DNA of 55,742 nucleotides, from assembly GCA_017992455.1 (NCBI GenBank), contig JAGOOP010000010.1:1-55742 (forward strand), written 5' to 3'. Below, piece by piece: positions 40,650 to 49,766 of this stretch. Position numbers and translations under genes: made by a program. Position 1 is the first letter of the stretch. Every line of letters starts with the position of its first letter. This DNA is from Candidatus Omnitrophota bacterium. GTDB lineage: Bacteria > Omnitrophota > Gorgyraeia > Gygaellales > Profunditerraquicolaceae. The notes below the pieces were generated by a model that made no database searches, was not told the DNA's origin, and was given only the letters and a program-made list of their open reading frames with translations.

Positions 40650-41645
40650 TCACGGCAGCTGCCGGAGGATCGTGTTCGACAGGACGATCTCTGCCAGTAA
40701 CAGGATCAGGCCGGGGATGAGAAATATCAAAAACAGCTCATTATATTCCTGATACCCCTTGTCCTCGATCCTGATCGTTTCCATGCTGTCTATTTCTTTA
40801 TAGATACTGCGCAGGCTTTGCGTATCGGTGGCGCGGAAATATTTCGCTCCGGTCATATCCGCGATCTTCGTCAACGTATCCTCGTCGATATCCACCTCGA
40901 CCTGCTGATACACCTTATTGCCCCAGAGGTCTTTGACCGGATACGGGACCGGGCCGCGGGAGCCTGCGCCGATCGCATATACCCGTATCTTAAGCGCTTT
41001 GGCCGCTTCTGCCGCGGTCAAAGGCGATATCTTTCCCGCGTTGTTCCTGCCGTCGGTGAGCAGAATGACGATCTTGCTTTTTGCCTTGCTGTTCTTCAAG
41101 CGGTTCAATGACGATGCCAGGCCCGACCCGATCGCAGTGCCGTCCTCGACCATGCCTGAACGGATGCGCTCCAGATTATCAAGAAGCCAGCCGTGGTCCA
41201 GGGTCAAAGGGCAGATGGTATACGGACGGCCGGCGAACGTGACGATCGCGATGCGGTCGCTCGGCCTGTTCTTGACGAATTCGCGCACGACGTCCTTGAC
41301 CACGTCGATCCTCGACAGCCGCCTGCCGCCGTAGGTAAAATCCTCGGCGAGCATGCTCGTCGAAGAATCGATCGCAAGCACGATATCGATCCCCTCGGTC
41401 TCGACAAAGCTGTCAGCGATCGGCGACACCGGCCTGGCAAGCGCCAGGATGATAAAGATCATGGCTGCAAGGCGGACATACGGCAGCCGGGCCCCTGCAC
41501 GCGCCTTGAGCGAAGGCTTGAGCCCCTCCAGCGCGGACACAGCGGAAAACCTGAAGCCCGGGCTCTGGCGCATGCGCCGGGCAATGTAAAAAACCGCCAG
41601 CGCAACAGGGACCAATAACAGGAATAGTGGATCGCGAAAGATCAT
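40650..41645 (-). CDS. batA: BatA-like von Willebrand factor A membrane protein
   Basis: The 331-residue protein has membrane helices near 7-20, 58-75 and 305-325 and a vWA domain between, with the site D-S-S-T-S near 93-97 and T-D-G-R-N-N near 197-202. It is the usual BatA partner of BatB and probably bound by MoxR during assembly. It follows the DUF4381-like gene by three bases. Confidence 0.92.
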   Translation of the reverse strand: MIFRDPLFLLLVPVALAVFYIARRMRQSPGFRFSAVSALEGLKPSLKARAGARLPYVRLAAMIFIILALARPVSPIADSFVETEGIDIVLAIDSSTSMLAEDFTYGGRRLSRIDVVKDVVREFVKNRPSDRIAIVTFAGRPYTICPLTLDHGWLLDNLERIRSGMVEDGTAIGSGLASSLNRLKNSKAKSKIVILLTDGRNNAGKISPLTAAEAAKALKIRVYAIGAGSRGPVPYPVKDLWGNKVYQQVEVDIDEDTLTKIADMTGAKYFRATDTQSLRSIYKEIDSMETIRIEDKGYQEYNELFLIFLIPGLILLLAEIVLSNTILRQLP

Positions 41646-41648
41646 ATG

Positions 41649-42677
41649 TCAGCTCTTTGTTCGCGGCGAAGTGCGGCCGGAGGACCCGGCAGCCGCTGCG
41701 TTTCGTGGCCGCGGCTCGGTCGCTGCCGCGCCTGGATGCTCAGCCGCTGCCGCGCCCGAAGGCTCAGCCGCTTTTGTCCGATCCACAAATCTCTTTGCCG
41801 TATCGAACGCCGCCTCTCCCTCGTTCTCGGGCGGGATGTATTGTGCGAATTTCACCAGGTCGCAATTGGTCAGGAACTCTTTGAGCAGGTCTTTCTGCTC
41901 CCGCGCCAGCTCACTGTATTCGCGCATGGAGTTGATGAATTCCTCAGTCGTCATCTCAGGCGCTTTGAGGCTGAACCTGTTCTCAAGATAATGGCGCAGG
42001 ATATCGGACAATTCGCTGTAATACTGCTTGATCATGCCATGGGTGATGAGCCCGCGTTTGCGCAGATCCTCGAGCCGGGCATACGCGATCTCATGCGCTT
42101 TCCAGGGCTGTATGGCTGCTGCCTGCTTCTTTTTGTGCCGGAATATTTTTTTGCTGAATATAAGGAACAATGCCGCAAGCAGGATGACGGCTGCTATGAC
42201 AATAGGCAGCAACGTCCTCATATCGAGCGGGCCTTTGATATCAGCCAATTGCGCTCCTGCGCCTGCTTTTTCAACAAGGCTTATGACAGTAACGCCGCAT
42301 TCACCGGTCACGGCCTCTGCCCAGTCTTTACCCGGCAGTTTGTATCTGATCCGCTGGCCCGGGATCGTATATGTGCCCGGAGCGAACGATTGCAGCACAG
42401 CCCAAAGCGTGCGCGTCCTCTTGTTCAGGAAACCGCTTGTTCTCTCTCCCGAATCGATGAGCGTAAAGTCCTTGAACGCTTCGGAGAGATCGGGGAATTG
42501 GACTTCAATGCCGCGGTCCGCGGACACGGCGATCGTATAGCGAACCTTCTCGCCGATCGTCACTTCTTTTTTATCGACCGAAGCCAGGATCTTGCCCGGG
42601 AAATCCTGCGCGCAACAGGCTGCGCTGATGGCTGTCACGATAAAAATGCTCAGAATTGTCAGGCGTATCGGCCTCAC
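41649..42677 (-). CDS. Membrane protein of the bat operon (BatD-N/DUF4381-like)
   Basis: The 342-residue protein has a signal peptide (about 1-23, ending C-C-A-Q-D), a beta-sandwich periplasmic part (about 25-165), one membrane helix near 182-204 and a cytoplasmic helical part with L-R-K-R-G-L-I and Y-S-E-L-S-D-I-L-R-H-Y-L-E. A Pro/Ala/Ser-rich tail of 35 residues closes it. Its position between DUF58 and batA is typical. The start is GTG at 42677, overlapping the DUF58 stop (GTGA), with GGAGA upstream. Confidence 0.8.
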   Translation of the reverse strand: MRPIRLTILSIFIVTAISAACCAQDFPGKILASVDKKEVTIGEKVRYTIAVSADRGIEVQFPDLSEAFKDFTLIDSGERTSGFLNKRTRTLWAVLQSFAPGTYTIPGQRIRYKLPGKDWAEAVTGECGVTVISLVEKAGAGAQLADIKGPLDMRTLLPIVIAAVILLAALFLIFSKKIFRHKKKQAAAIQPWKAHEIAYARLEDLRKRGLITHGMIKQYYSELSDILRHYLENRFSLKAPEMTTEEFINSMREYSELAREQKDLLKEFLTNCDLVKFAQYIPPENEGEAAFDTAKRFVDRTKAAEPSGAAAAEHPGAAATEPRPRNAAAAGSSGRTSPRTKS

Positions 42678-43552
42678 CGCATTCTCCTCTCGCGCGCCTT
42701 GAAGAATCGTATCAGGCTTTTTGAATACGGCACATCGGTGCGCACGTCGATGCAATCGACATTGACCGAGCGAAACAGCGAATCCCTGCGCTGATTACGG
42801 CTTTGGGCATTCGCGCTGTATTGCAGCCGCACATTCTTATCGGAACTGTCGATCACCATATCCCTGCCGGTCTCAGGATCGAACAATTTCACAAGGCCGG
42901 CATCAGCCAATTCAAGCTCTGCCGGATCCGTGATCGTGACCGCGACGATATCATGGCGCTTGTTCGCCACCGCAAGCATTTTCTTGAATTCAGGCGCGAA
43001 AAAATCCGACATGATGAAGGAGACCGTCTTTCTGGTGGTGACGCGGTTGAGATATTCGAGCGCGAGCACGATATCCGTGCCCGTTGAAGAAGGTTTGAAA
43101 TAGAGCGCTTCGCGGATGATGCGCAGGACATGGCGCAGGCCCTTGCGCGGGGGGATGAATTTCTCGATTTTGTCCGTGAATGCGATAAAGCCGACCTTGT
43201 CGTTGTTCTTGATTGCCGAAAGCGCAAGCACCGAGCAGATCTTGGCCGCCAGCTGCGCCTTCATCTGGCCGCGCGTGCCGAAGAACGACGAGGCGGACAT
43301 GTCCAGAAGCAGCATCACGGTCAGCTCGCGCTCCTCGGTGAATTTTTTCACGAACGGACGGCCGGCGCGCGCGGTAACGTTCCAGTCAATGGATCGGATC
43401 TCGTCCCCGGGGATGTATTCGCGCACCTCGTCGAACTCCATGCCCTTTCCCTTGAACACGCTCTGGTATTGGCCGGCGAACACGTCGGTCACCATCCGGG
43501 AAGTGGTGATCTGGATCCTGCGTATATCTTTGAGGATTTCTCGCGGTATCAT
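42674..43552 (-). CDS. DUF58 protein of the MoxR-bat operon
   Basis: A 292-residue cytoplasmic protein with the DUF58 signature G-x-G-M-E-F-D-E-V-R-E-Y near 36-46, then D-I-R-S-I-D-W-N-V-T-A-R. A vWA-like domain follows with D-M-S-A-S near 88-92. It is the usual companion of MoxR ATPases. It follows moxR by 31 bases. Confidence 0.94.
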   Translation of the reverse strand: MIPREILKDIRRIQITTSRMVTDVFAGQYQSVFKGKGMEFDEVREYIPGDEIRSIDWNVTARAGRPFVKKFTEERELTVMLLLDMSASSFFGTRGQMKAQLAAKICSVLALSAIKNNDKVGFIAFTDKIEKFIPPRKGLRHVLRIIREALYFKPSSTGTDIVLALEYLNRVTTRKTVSFIMSDFFAPEFKKMLAVANKRHDIVAVTITDPAELELADAGLVKLFDPETGRDMVIDSSDKNVRLQYSANAQSRNQRRDSLFRSVNVDCIDVRTDVPYSKSLIRFFKARERRMR

Positions 43553-43583
43553 AGGCGATCGGGATACAGCGTTGCCTGATGCG

Positions 43584-44576
43584 TTACGGGACTTCGACTT
43601 CGCTGAATATCTTCTTTATGATGTCATCCGAGGTCATGCCTTCGGCTTCCGCCTCGTATGAAACGATGACGCGGTGGCGCAGCACGTCCGGGCCGATGGA
43701 TTTGATATCCTGCGGGGTGACATAGCCGCGGCCCTGCGTGAACGCGAACGCCTTGGCGGCGAGCGTCATGTATATTGTGGCGCGGGGAGAAGCGCCGTAC
43801 TGGATAAGGCTCGAAAGGTCATCGAGCTTGAATGCTTTGGGGTCGCGCGTGGCGAACACGATATCGAGGATATATTTCTCGATCTTTTCGTCCATGTATA
43901 TCTCATCGACCACAGCGCGGGCGCGGATGATATCTTTGGGATCCACGACCTTATCCACCGCGATCTTCTTGTCCGTAAAGCCCATGCGGCGCACGATCGC
44001 CTGCTCCTCCGGCCGCGACGGATAAGAAATATTGATCTTGAGCATGAACCGGTCCACCTGCGCCTCGGGAAGCGGGTAGGTGCCTTCCTGTTCGATGGGA
44101 TTCTGCGTTGCCATGACCAGGAACGGTTCGTCCAGTTTATAGGTGTTCTCGCCGATCGTCACCTGCCGCTCCTGCATTGCTTCAAGAAGCGCGCTCTGGA
44201 CCTTTGCCGGCGCGCGGTTGATCTCATCAGCCAGGATGATGTTCGAGAAGATCGGTCCTTTTTTTGTCGTGAACGTCCCTTCCTTCGGATTATACACGAG
44301 CGTGCCGATAAGATCAGCCGGCAGAAGGTCCGGCGTGAACTGGATACGCTGGAATTTCGTATTGATAGCACGCGATAATGTGCTGATCGAAAGAGTCTTT
44401 GCAAGGCCCGGCACGCCTTCGACCAGCAAATGCCCGTTCGCAAGCAGCCCGACCATAAGCCTGTTAATAAGGTAATCCTGCCCCACAATGACCTTGCGCA
44501 TTTCCGCGCTCAACGCGCTGACAAACGCACTCTCCTTCTCCACCTTCTCATTCACCGCCGTCAACCCCGTACTCAT
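43584..44576 (-). CDS. moxR: MoxR-family AAA+ ATPase
   Basis: The 330-residue AAA+ chaperone-like ATPase heads the bat operon. It has Walker A E-G-V-P-G-L-A-K-T near 54-62, Walker B L-A-D-E-I-N-R-A-P near 115-123 and the sensor A-T-Q-N-P-I-E-Q-E-G near 157-166. It is thought to assist assembly or metal loading of vWA proteins. The ATG at 44576 has an AAGGAGGGGAG site. The upstream gap holds the 134-bp inverted-repeat element, so the promoter must lie in or beyond it. Confidence 0.96.
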   Translation of the reverse strand: MSTGLTAVNEKVEKESAFVSALSAEMRKVIVGQDYLINRLMVGLLANGHLLVEGVPGLAKTLSISTLSRAINTKFQRIQFTPDLLPADLIGTLVYNPKEGTFTTKKGPIFSNIILADEINRAPAKVQSALLEAMQERQVTIGENTYKLDEPFLVMATQNPIEQEGTYPLPEAQVDRFMLKINISYPSRPEEQAIVRRMGFTDKKIAVDKVVDPKDIIRARAVVDEIYMDEKIEKYILDIVFATRDPKAFKLDDLSSLIQYGASPRATIYMTLAAKAFAFTQGRGYVTPQDIKSIGPDVLRHRVIVSYEAEAEGMTSDDIIKKIFSEVEVP

Positions 44577-44591
44577 CTCCCCTCCTTATTG

Positions 44592-44725
44592 CGGACGCTT
44601 TGGCTAAAACTTTATTTAGCAATAACTTACAATTTAATTCTTTATTAAGAAATTTGCCATAGAATTATTGCATTAAGAATTTATTTGTAACCCGATGATA
44701 GCCAAAAGTTTAGCCAAAGCGTCCG
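44592..44725. mobile_element. 134-bp AT-rich element with terminal inverted repeats (MITE-like)
   Basis: CGGACGCTTTGGCTAAA at 44592-44608 and its exact inverse at 44709-44725 bound an interior that is much more AT-rich than the surrounding genes and encodes nothing. The next few bases of each arm also pair with one extra base in the left arm. It fills nearly all the space between htpG and moxR. No clear target-site duplication is seen, so it could instead be a long bidirectional terminator-like structure. Confidence 0.55.
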
Positions 44726-44731
44726 ATTTAT

Positions 44732-46582
44732 TTATGAAGTGGCTTGGACCATGATGTCGGTCATGCGTTTGATAAAATCGCTGGATGCCGGAAGGTCGCC
44801 GTCCACAAACAACGCTCCTTCGTACAACTGATCGATGCATTTGCGGATCATCGGATTGTTCGTATCGGATATATATAATTTCGAAAGATTCTTGATAAGC
44901 GCATGCTCGATGTTGATCTCCATGATCCGCTTGGGCTCGCTTTTATAATCCTTGTGCATAAGCTTCATCATCTTTTCGAACTGCGGATCCATACTATCTT
45001 TTGCCGAAACCAGCGTCGCAGCCGATTCCACCAGCCGTTTCGACACCACCACATCCTCTACCTTGCCCTTTAATTCATCCTTGAACAATTTCAAGAGAGA
45101 TTCTGACAGCTTATCATCGGGTTTTACGATCTGATCCTGCGGCTTGAGCGCAATATCAGCCTTATCGATCGACTTGATCGGCTTTTTCTCATATTCATGG
45201 ATCGACGGCACAGTGAACACGTCAATGGGCTCGGTCAGGAACAACACTTCCACCCCGTTCTTCTTGAAATACTCCAGCTTGGGATTATGCTCCAAAAGAT
45301 CGCGATTTTCCCCCGACAGGTAATAGATCTCGGACTGAAAATCCTTCATCCGCGACACATATTCTTTCAACGACGTCATTTCACCCGCCTGTTTCGCCGA
45401 CGATTCAAACCGCAGCAGCTCGATGAGCTTATCGCGATTTACAAAATCGCTGTTCAATCCGGTCTTCAACAACGTGCCGAAATTCTGATAGAATTTCAGG
45501 AACTTGTCCTGTTTGTTCTCAGCCCAATCCTTGAGCACACCCAGGATCTTGCCGGTCAGGATATCGCGGATCTTTTCCATGACCGGGGTATACTGCGTGA
45601 CCTCGCGCGATATATTAAGAGGCAGATCGGCCGTATCCACCACGCCCTTTGCAAACCGCAGGTATTCCGGCAACAGATCTTTGGAATCGCTCTGTATGAG
45701 GATCTTATTCGAATACAGATGCAGGGATTTTTCCTTCTGCAGCCACAGATAATCGAACGGCGCCTTTGCCGGCACAAACAACAGCGCCTTGAAGTTCACA
45801 ACGCCCTCGACCGACACCTGAAAATACCCGAGCGGATCGTCGATATCATTGGTGAGGAATTTATAAAACTCATGCGCATCCTTGTCGGTTATCTCATCCG
45901 CCTTGCGCTGCCACAGCGCAGTCACTTTGTTGATCTTATTCCCTTTCAGGACGATCGGAAAGTCGGCAAAGTTGGAATATTTCTCAATGATCTCTTTGAC
46001 GCGGTATTCGCTCGAGAACTCTTTCGCGCTCTCCTTCAAGGTGAACGATATGCGCGTTCCCCGCGACTTTTTGTCAAATTCCTCGATGGTGAACGTCCCC
46101 TCGCCCGATGATTTCCACCGCAATCCTTTCGAATCGACATCGGCGCTGCGCGTCTCGATCGTGACCTCATCGGTGACCATGAACACCGAATAAAAACCCA
46201 CGCCGAACTGGCCGATAAAATTGCCGTCAACGGACTTGCCCTCTTCTTTCAGGCGCTTGAAAAACTCAAGGGTCCCGGACCTGGCGACCGTGCCGATGTT
46301 GTTAACCAACTCTTCATGCGTCATTCCAATGCCATTATCCTCAATAACGAACGTCTGCTTCTTCTCATCGATCTCTATCTTGATCTGTAGTTCATCCTCA
46401 GGATCAAGGATATTCTTATCCGTCAGCCTGCGGAACCGCACCTTGTTCAATGCATCCGACGCATTCGAGATCAATTCCCGCAGGAAGATCTCCGGATGCG
46501 TATATAATGAATGCGCGATGATATTCAACAGCTGCTTCATTTCCGCCTTGAATTCGAATGTCTGGGATTGCTGGGCACTCAT
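44732..46582 (-). CDS. htpG: Molecular chaperone HtpG (Hsp90)
   Basis: The 616-residue protein folds client proteins with ATP. The N-terminal ATPase has E-L-I-S-N-A-S-D-A near 35-43, D-N-G-I-G-M near 80-85 and the G-Q-F-G-V-G-F-Y lid near 122-129. The middle domain has the catalytic Arg in L-P-L-N-I-S-R-E. The C-terminal dimerisation domain is short, as in other bacteria. Strong promoter and an AAAAGGAG site precede it; it is monocistronic because the inverted-repeat element and moxR's own ribosome site follow. Confidence 0.97.
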   Translation of the reverse strand: MSAQQSQTFEFKAEMKQLLNIIAHSLYTHPEIFLRELISNASDALNKVRFRRLTDKNILDPEDELQIKIEIDEKKQTFVIEDNGIGMTHEELVNNIGTVARSGTLEFFKRLKEEGKSVDGNFIGQFGVGFYSVFMVTDEVTIETRSADVDSKGLRWKSSGEGTFTIEEFDKKSRGTRISFTLKESAKEFSSEYRVKEIIEKYSNFADFPIVLKGNKINKVTALWQRKADEITDKDAHEFYKFLTNDIDDPLGYFQVSVEGVVNFKALLFVPAKAPFDYLWLQKEKSLHLYSNKILIQSDSKDLLPEYLRFAKGVVDTADLPLNISREVTQYTPVMEKIRDILTGKILGVLKDWAENKQDKFLKFYQNFGTLLKTGLNSDFVNRDKLIELLRFESSAKQAGEMTSLKEYVSRMKDFQSEIYYLSGENRDLLEHNPKLEYFKKNGVEVLFLTEPIDVFTVPSIHEYEKKPIKSIDKADIALKPQDQIVKPDDKLSESLLKLFKDELKGKVEDVVVSKRLVESAATLVSAKDSMDPQFEKMMKLMHKDYKSEPKRIMEINIEHALIKNLSKLYISDTNNPMIRKCIDQLYEGALFVDGDLPASSDFIKRMTDIMVQATS

Positions 46583-46628
46583 GGAATTACTCCTTTTCTT
46601 TCAGTTGTAATGGTTTTTTCAACAAAAT

Positions 46629-46656
46629 ATTATATAAAAATTTTTCAGCCGGTCAA
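46629..46656 (-). promoter_or_regulatory. Promoter of htpG
   Basis: TTGACC (46656-46651), 16-base spacer, TATAAT (46634-46629). The start is near 46622 with a 40-base AT-rich leader ending in AAAAGGAG. No CIRCE-type inverted repeat is visible. Confidence 0.85.
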
Positions 46657-46730
46657 GAAAAAATGGCAGAATATCAAAAACGCCTCATTTGAATATATCG
46701 CGCGGAACAAAGAAGTTTTAACCTATTGTA

Positions 46731-48269
46731 TTATAAATAATTACGAAAAACGTCCGCGCGGATGTAGTAGAACTGGCGGCCGATGCGGCGCTTGCGGTAA
46801 TCCGTCTTGATCAATGTCATGAGATCCTTATACTCATCGGCCGATATGACCCGGCGGTGGTAAAGCTCAAGAAAAAAATCCCGCGTTCCGAATTCAGCGC
46901 TGATGACCGCAGGCCTGCGGGAAAATATCTGCCGCGCAAAGCCCGGCCCGGCCGCATCGTTCCTGACATCGGCATGGCGCGCGAGGAACAAAAACTGCCA
47001 GCTCGAATACAGCCGTGTTGCATCGTGCGCAAGGACCGGATGCGCCGGAAGAAGGACAACGCAGGTATCAGAGCCCGTATACCGCATCAACTCAGCTGCA
47101 GCTTTGCGGTCCCGCGCATAATCTCCCGCGCGATGTTTCCATACCGACACGACGTTCGGCGCAAGCAAGACCCCCAATACACAACCCGCAACGACCGCAT
47201 TCTTCCATCGGGGCCGGAAATCCGATAAACGTTCCCACACCCCTGCCCCGCACACCGCTATCGCACAAAGAAAATACCACAAGCCGTGATAATACAACAA
47301 CGGGTCCTGATCCGACATCGTGGTCAAAGAACTTAACGTGCTCAGGGCAAACGCGCACGCAAAAAGCGCATATCGCAGTTCACCCGATTCCCGATACCGA
47401 CGGACCAGGACCACAACCGCCGCTATTCCAGCCACAAGATATACAAAAGGTAAATTGACGTTCATCTTCACAGCCGCGGCGTTGAATCCCATGACCCACA
47501 TAACATATTCATTCACGATGCCGGCGCCAAGTAAATACGATGCGAGCGGTATAACGCCGATACAAAACCCAAGCGCATACGCCATTGCCCGCCCTGCCCG
47601 CCCCTGCCGCTGCCCGAGGAATATCGCAATGATCGGCAAAAATACGAGCAGATACTGTTTGGTGATGAACGACATTGCCAGGCCGAATGCCATCCCGCAT
47701 ACCGCGCACGCAGCCGGGCCTTTACGGGGAAGATCAAGACATATCGATATTCCGACGAGCAGAAAGAAAGCCATGAATATATCCGCGCGCAGGATAAAAT
47801 ACTGGCCGATAATGGCCGCAGCCGACACGAACAAAAGATACACTGACAATCGCGCCTTCGCCTGCCAGACCTGCGCGGCGATCCGCCAGCCCAGGAGCGC
47901 GTTTGCGACAAATATGAGGCCGGACGCAATGCGGGCCATATCAAAGATAGCCGGTGAATGCGGCGCCGCTTTCATAAAGGGCGCCATTATAACGGGCAGG
48001 AACGGCGAATGATGCTCCCAGAAATCGCGAAACGGCACGAGCCCTTTTGAGATCAGCCAGGCAAAATGTAAAAACGCGATATCATCATGGCTGAAGTTCG
48101 ACACCGCGCCCCAGGCAAGGAATAACAGGAAGTTCAAGCAGACCAATGGCCATAATTTCCGATATGCGTCTTTCCTGCTCCAATACGCCCACACGACGCA
48201 CGCGGCGACCACCGCGGCCCAGATATAGAAATGGCTCGTTTCCTTGAAACGCAGGACAAGTTCAATCAT
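46731..48269 (-). CDS. Membrane glycosyltransferase, GT39/ArnT-like
   Basis: The 512-residue protein has about 11 to 12 membrane helices and an early acidic pair in the first outer loop (S-N-F-S-H-D-D-I near 57-64), followed by F-W-E-H-H-S-P-F-L, as in GT-C fold transferases that use lipid-linked sugars. The C-terminal 120 residues are a soluble periplasmic domain. The acceptor is unknown; lipid A, protein or polysaccharide are all possible. The start at 48269 has a GGAGG site and overlaps the FAD oxidoreductase by eight bases, so they act together in surface glycan synthesis. Confidence 0.8.
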   Translation of the reverse strand: MIELVLRFKETSHFYIWAAVVAACVVWAYWSRKDAYRKLWPLVCLNFLLFLAWGAVSNFSHDDIAFLHFAWLISKGLVPFRDFWEHHSPFLPVIMAPFMKAAPHSPAIFDMARIASGLIFVANALLGWRIAAQVWQAKARLSVYLLFVSAAAIIGQYFILRADIFMAFFLLVGISICLDLPRKGPAACAVCGMAFGLAMSFITKQYLLVFLPIIAIFLGQRQGRAGRAMAYALGFCIGVIPLASYLLGAGIVNEYVMWVMGFNAAAVKMNVNLPFVYLVAGIAAVVVLVRRYRESGELRYALFACAFALSTLSSLTTMSDQDPLLYYHGLWYFLCAIAVCGAGVWERLSDFRPRWKNAVVAGCVLGVLLAPNVVSVWKHRAGDYARDRKAAAELMRYTGSDTCVVLLPAHPVLAHDATRLYSSWQFLFLARHADVRNDAAGPGFARQIFSRRPAVISAEFGTRDFFLELYHRRVISADEYKDLMTLIKTDYRKRRIGRQFYYIRADVFRNYL

Positions 48270-49656
48270 CGAGCGCCTCCGCAGCCGTTGGCACATCGCC
48301 GGGAGCACAGCCCAGAACTTTTCGCGCTGCCAGAAACCCGCTCATCACAGAATGGTCCATATTGTCATAACAAAACGTTCCGTACCTGCCGATGCAATGC
48401 AGCTCCGTGAATTTTTTCACATATTCCCTGACGATATCCAACTGCGCCCCGTATCCTTTTTCATACACCGGGTATGCCTTTGCCTGCCTGACCACGCAGC
48501 CGTCGGCGACATCGGCCCGGGCGCATAATTTCAACGCTGCGAGCTCCCGTGCGGCAAGGTCAAGAAGCGCGCTGTCCGACAAAGACCAGAACATATCTGC
48601 CTCATCGCAGAAATATTCCATTGCCAGCGACGTTGTGCCGCTGTCCGGCACCATGTCAGGGCTCCAGTTCTTGAAATTCTGGATACGCGCGACGATAACA
48701 TCCGGGGAGTTGATATATATCCAGTTATCCGGGAATATTGACGGCTTCGAAATAATGCAATTGACTATGACAATGCTGCGGTAGCGCAGTCTGCGGCACG
48801 CGTCGAGGACCGGTTTGGGCGCTGCAGGATCCATCAAAGACACCAGCTGCGTCAGGGGCATGCTCGAGCAAAAATCAGTCCCCGCGACGTCGCTGATCCG
48901 TCCGGTCCGGGCATCTTTGCATAGAACGGAAATGATCTTCGCTCCGTCATGCCGTATCGAAACGACTTCATGGCCGAACAATATTTCGCCGTTTTTCTGT
49001 TGGATCCGGCGTACAGCCGCATCATACACCATGCCTGCGCCCAGACGCGGATAATAGAACTCCCTGATCAGCGTCGCAGTACTATTGCCCCTGCCCCTGC
49101 TGCAGGCGTTGCGCACCGCCTCATACAGCGATAACCCTTTGATGCGCCGTTTGCCTACGTCTGATGAAAGCCGCGCCGGGAGCAGGCCCCAGACCTTGTG
49201 CGTATAATCCTTGAAGAATATCTCATAGAGCTTCCTGCCGAAACGGTTTATCAACCACTGTTCATACACCGACTCATCGGCTAGCTTGAAGATACGGCAG
49301 TGAATATAGCTGAAGAATATGGACAGGGACGCGGCAAGCCCGATGCGCGAAAATATGCTCGAGATAGTCAGCGGATACACAAAAAAGCCGTTCTTGTAAT
49401 AGATGCGGGACCTGCGCTTGACCTTCCTGAAATCATGCGCAAGAAGACCCTGCCACCACGACATGACAGCATCGTTCTTCGTATAGAACCGGTGGCCGCC
49501 GATGTCGAAACGATACCCTTTATAGGTAACGGTCCTGCTCAAGCCGCCGGCACAGACGTCTTTTTCCAGCACAACCGTATCGACCCCAGCTGCGGCAAGC
49601 GTATCAGCCGCTGCCAGGCCCGCAGGCCCTGCCCCTATGACAACCGCTTTTTTCAT
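48262..49656 (-). CDS. FAD-dependent oxidoreductase, UDP-galactopyranose-mutase/protoporphyrinogen-oxidase-like
   Basis: A 464-residue flavoprotein. It opens with the dinucleotide fold G-A-G-P-A-G-L-A-A-A near 8-17, then L-E-K-D-V-C-A-G-G-L-S-R near 30-41 and D-I-G-G-H-R-F-Y near 52-59. The C-terminal flavin motif lies near 430-450 (G-R-Y-G-T-F-C-Y-D-N-M-D-H-S). Similar genes occur in polysaccharide clusters; whether it acts on a sugar nucleotide or a carotenoid/porphyrin-like compound cannot be told. A TAGGA site precedes the ATG. Confidence 0.82.
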   Translation of the reverse strand: MKKAVVIGAGPAGLAAADTLAAAGVDTVVLEKDVCAGGLSRTVTYKGYRFDIGGHRFYTKNDAVMSWWQGLLAHDFRKVKRRSRIYYKNGFFVYPLTISSIFSRIGLAASLSIFFSYIHCRIFKLADESVYEQWLINRFGRKLYEIFFKDYTHKVWGLLPARLSSDVGKRRIKGLSLYEAVRNACSRGRGNSTATLIREFYYPRLGAGMVYDAAVRRIQQKNGEILFGHEVVSIRHDGAKIISVLCKDARTGRISDVAGTDFCSSMPLTQLVSLMDPAAPKPVLDACRRLRYRSIVIVNCIISKPSIFPDNWIYINSPDVIVARIQNFKNWSPDMVPDSGTTSLAMEYFCDEADMFWSLSDSALLDLAARELAALKLCARADVADGCVVRQAKAYPVYEKGYGAQLDIVREYVKKFTELHCIGRYGTFCYDNMDHSVMSGFLAARKVLGCAPGDVPTAAEALDD

Positions 49657-49710
49657 ACTACTATCCTACCAATAATACCGCCGGTGGCAAGCACTTTATC
49701 ATATCCGGGC

Positions 49711-49737
49711 AAAAAAAAGGCCGGACTATGTCCGGCC
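49711..49737 (-). terminator. Terminator of the surface-protein operon
   Basis: A perfect 8-bp stem GGCCGGAC/GTCCGGCC with a 3-base loop is followed by eight T on the minus strand, 30 bases after the PEP-CTERM gene stop. Confidence 0.94.
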
Positions 49738-49766
49738 GTCGAAATCTAAACATACTGTTACCGAAA

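Noticed and set aside
44592-44725. A small gene between htpG and moxR
   Set aside because: The AT-rich interior has stops in all frames and the space is bounded by inverted repeats.
46583-46730. A CIRCE heat-shock operator before htpG
   Set aside because: No TTAGCACTC-N9-GAGTGCTAA type repeat is present; only a sigma-70 promoter is seen.
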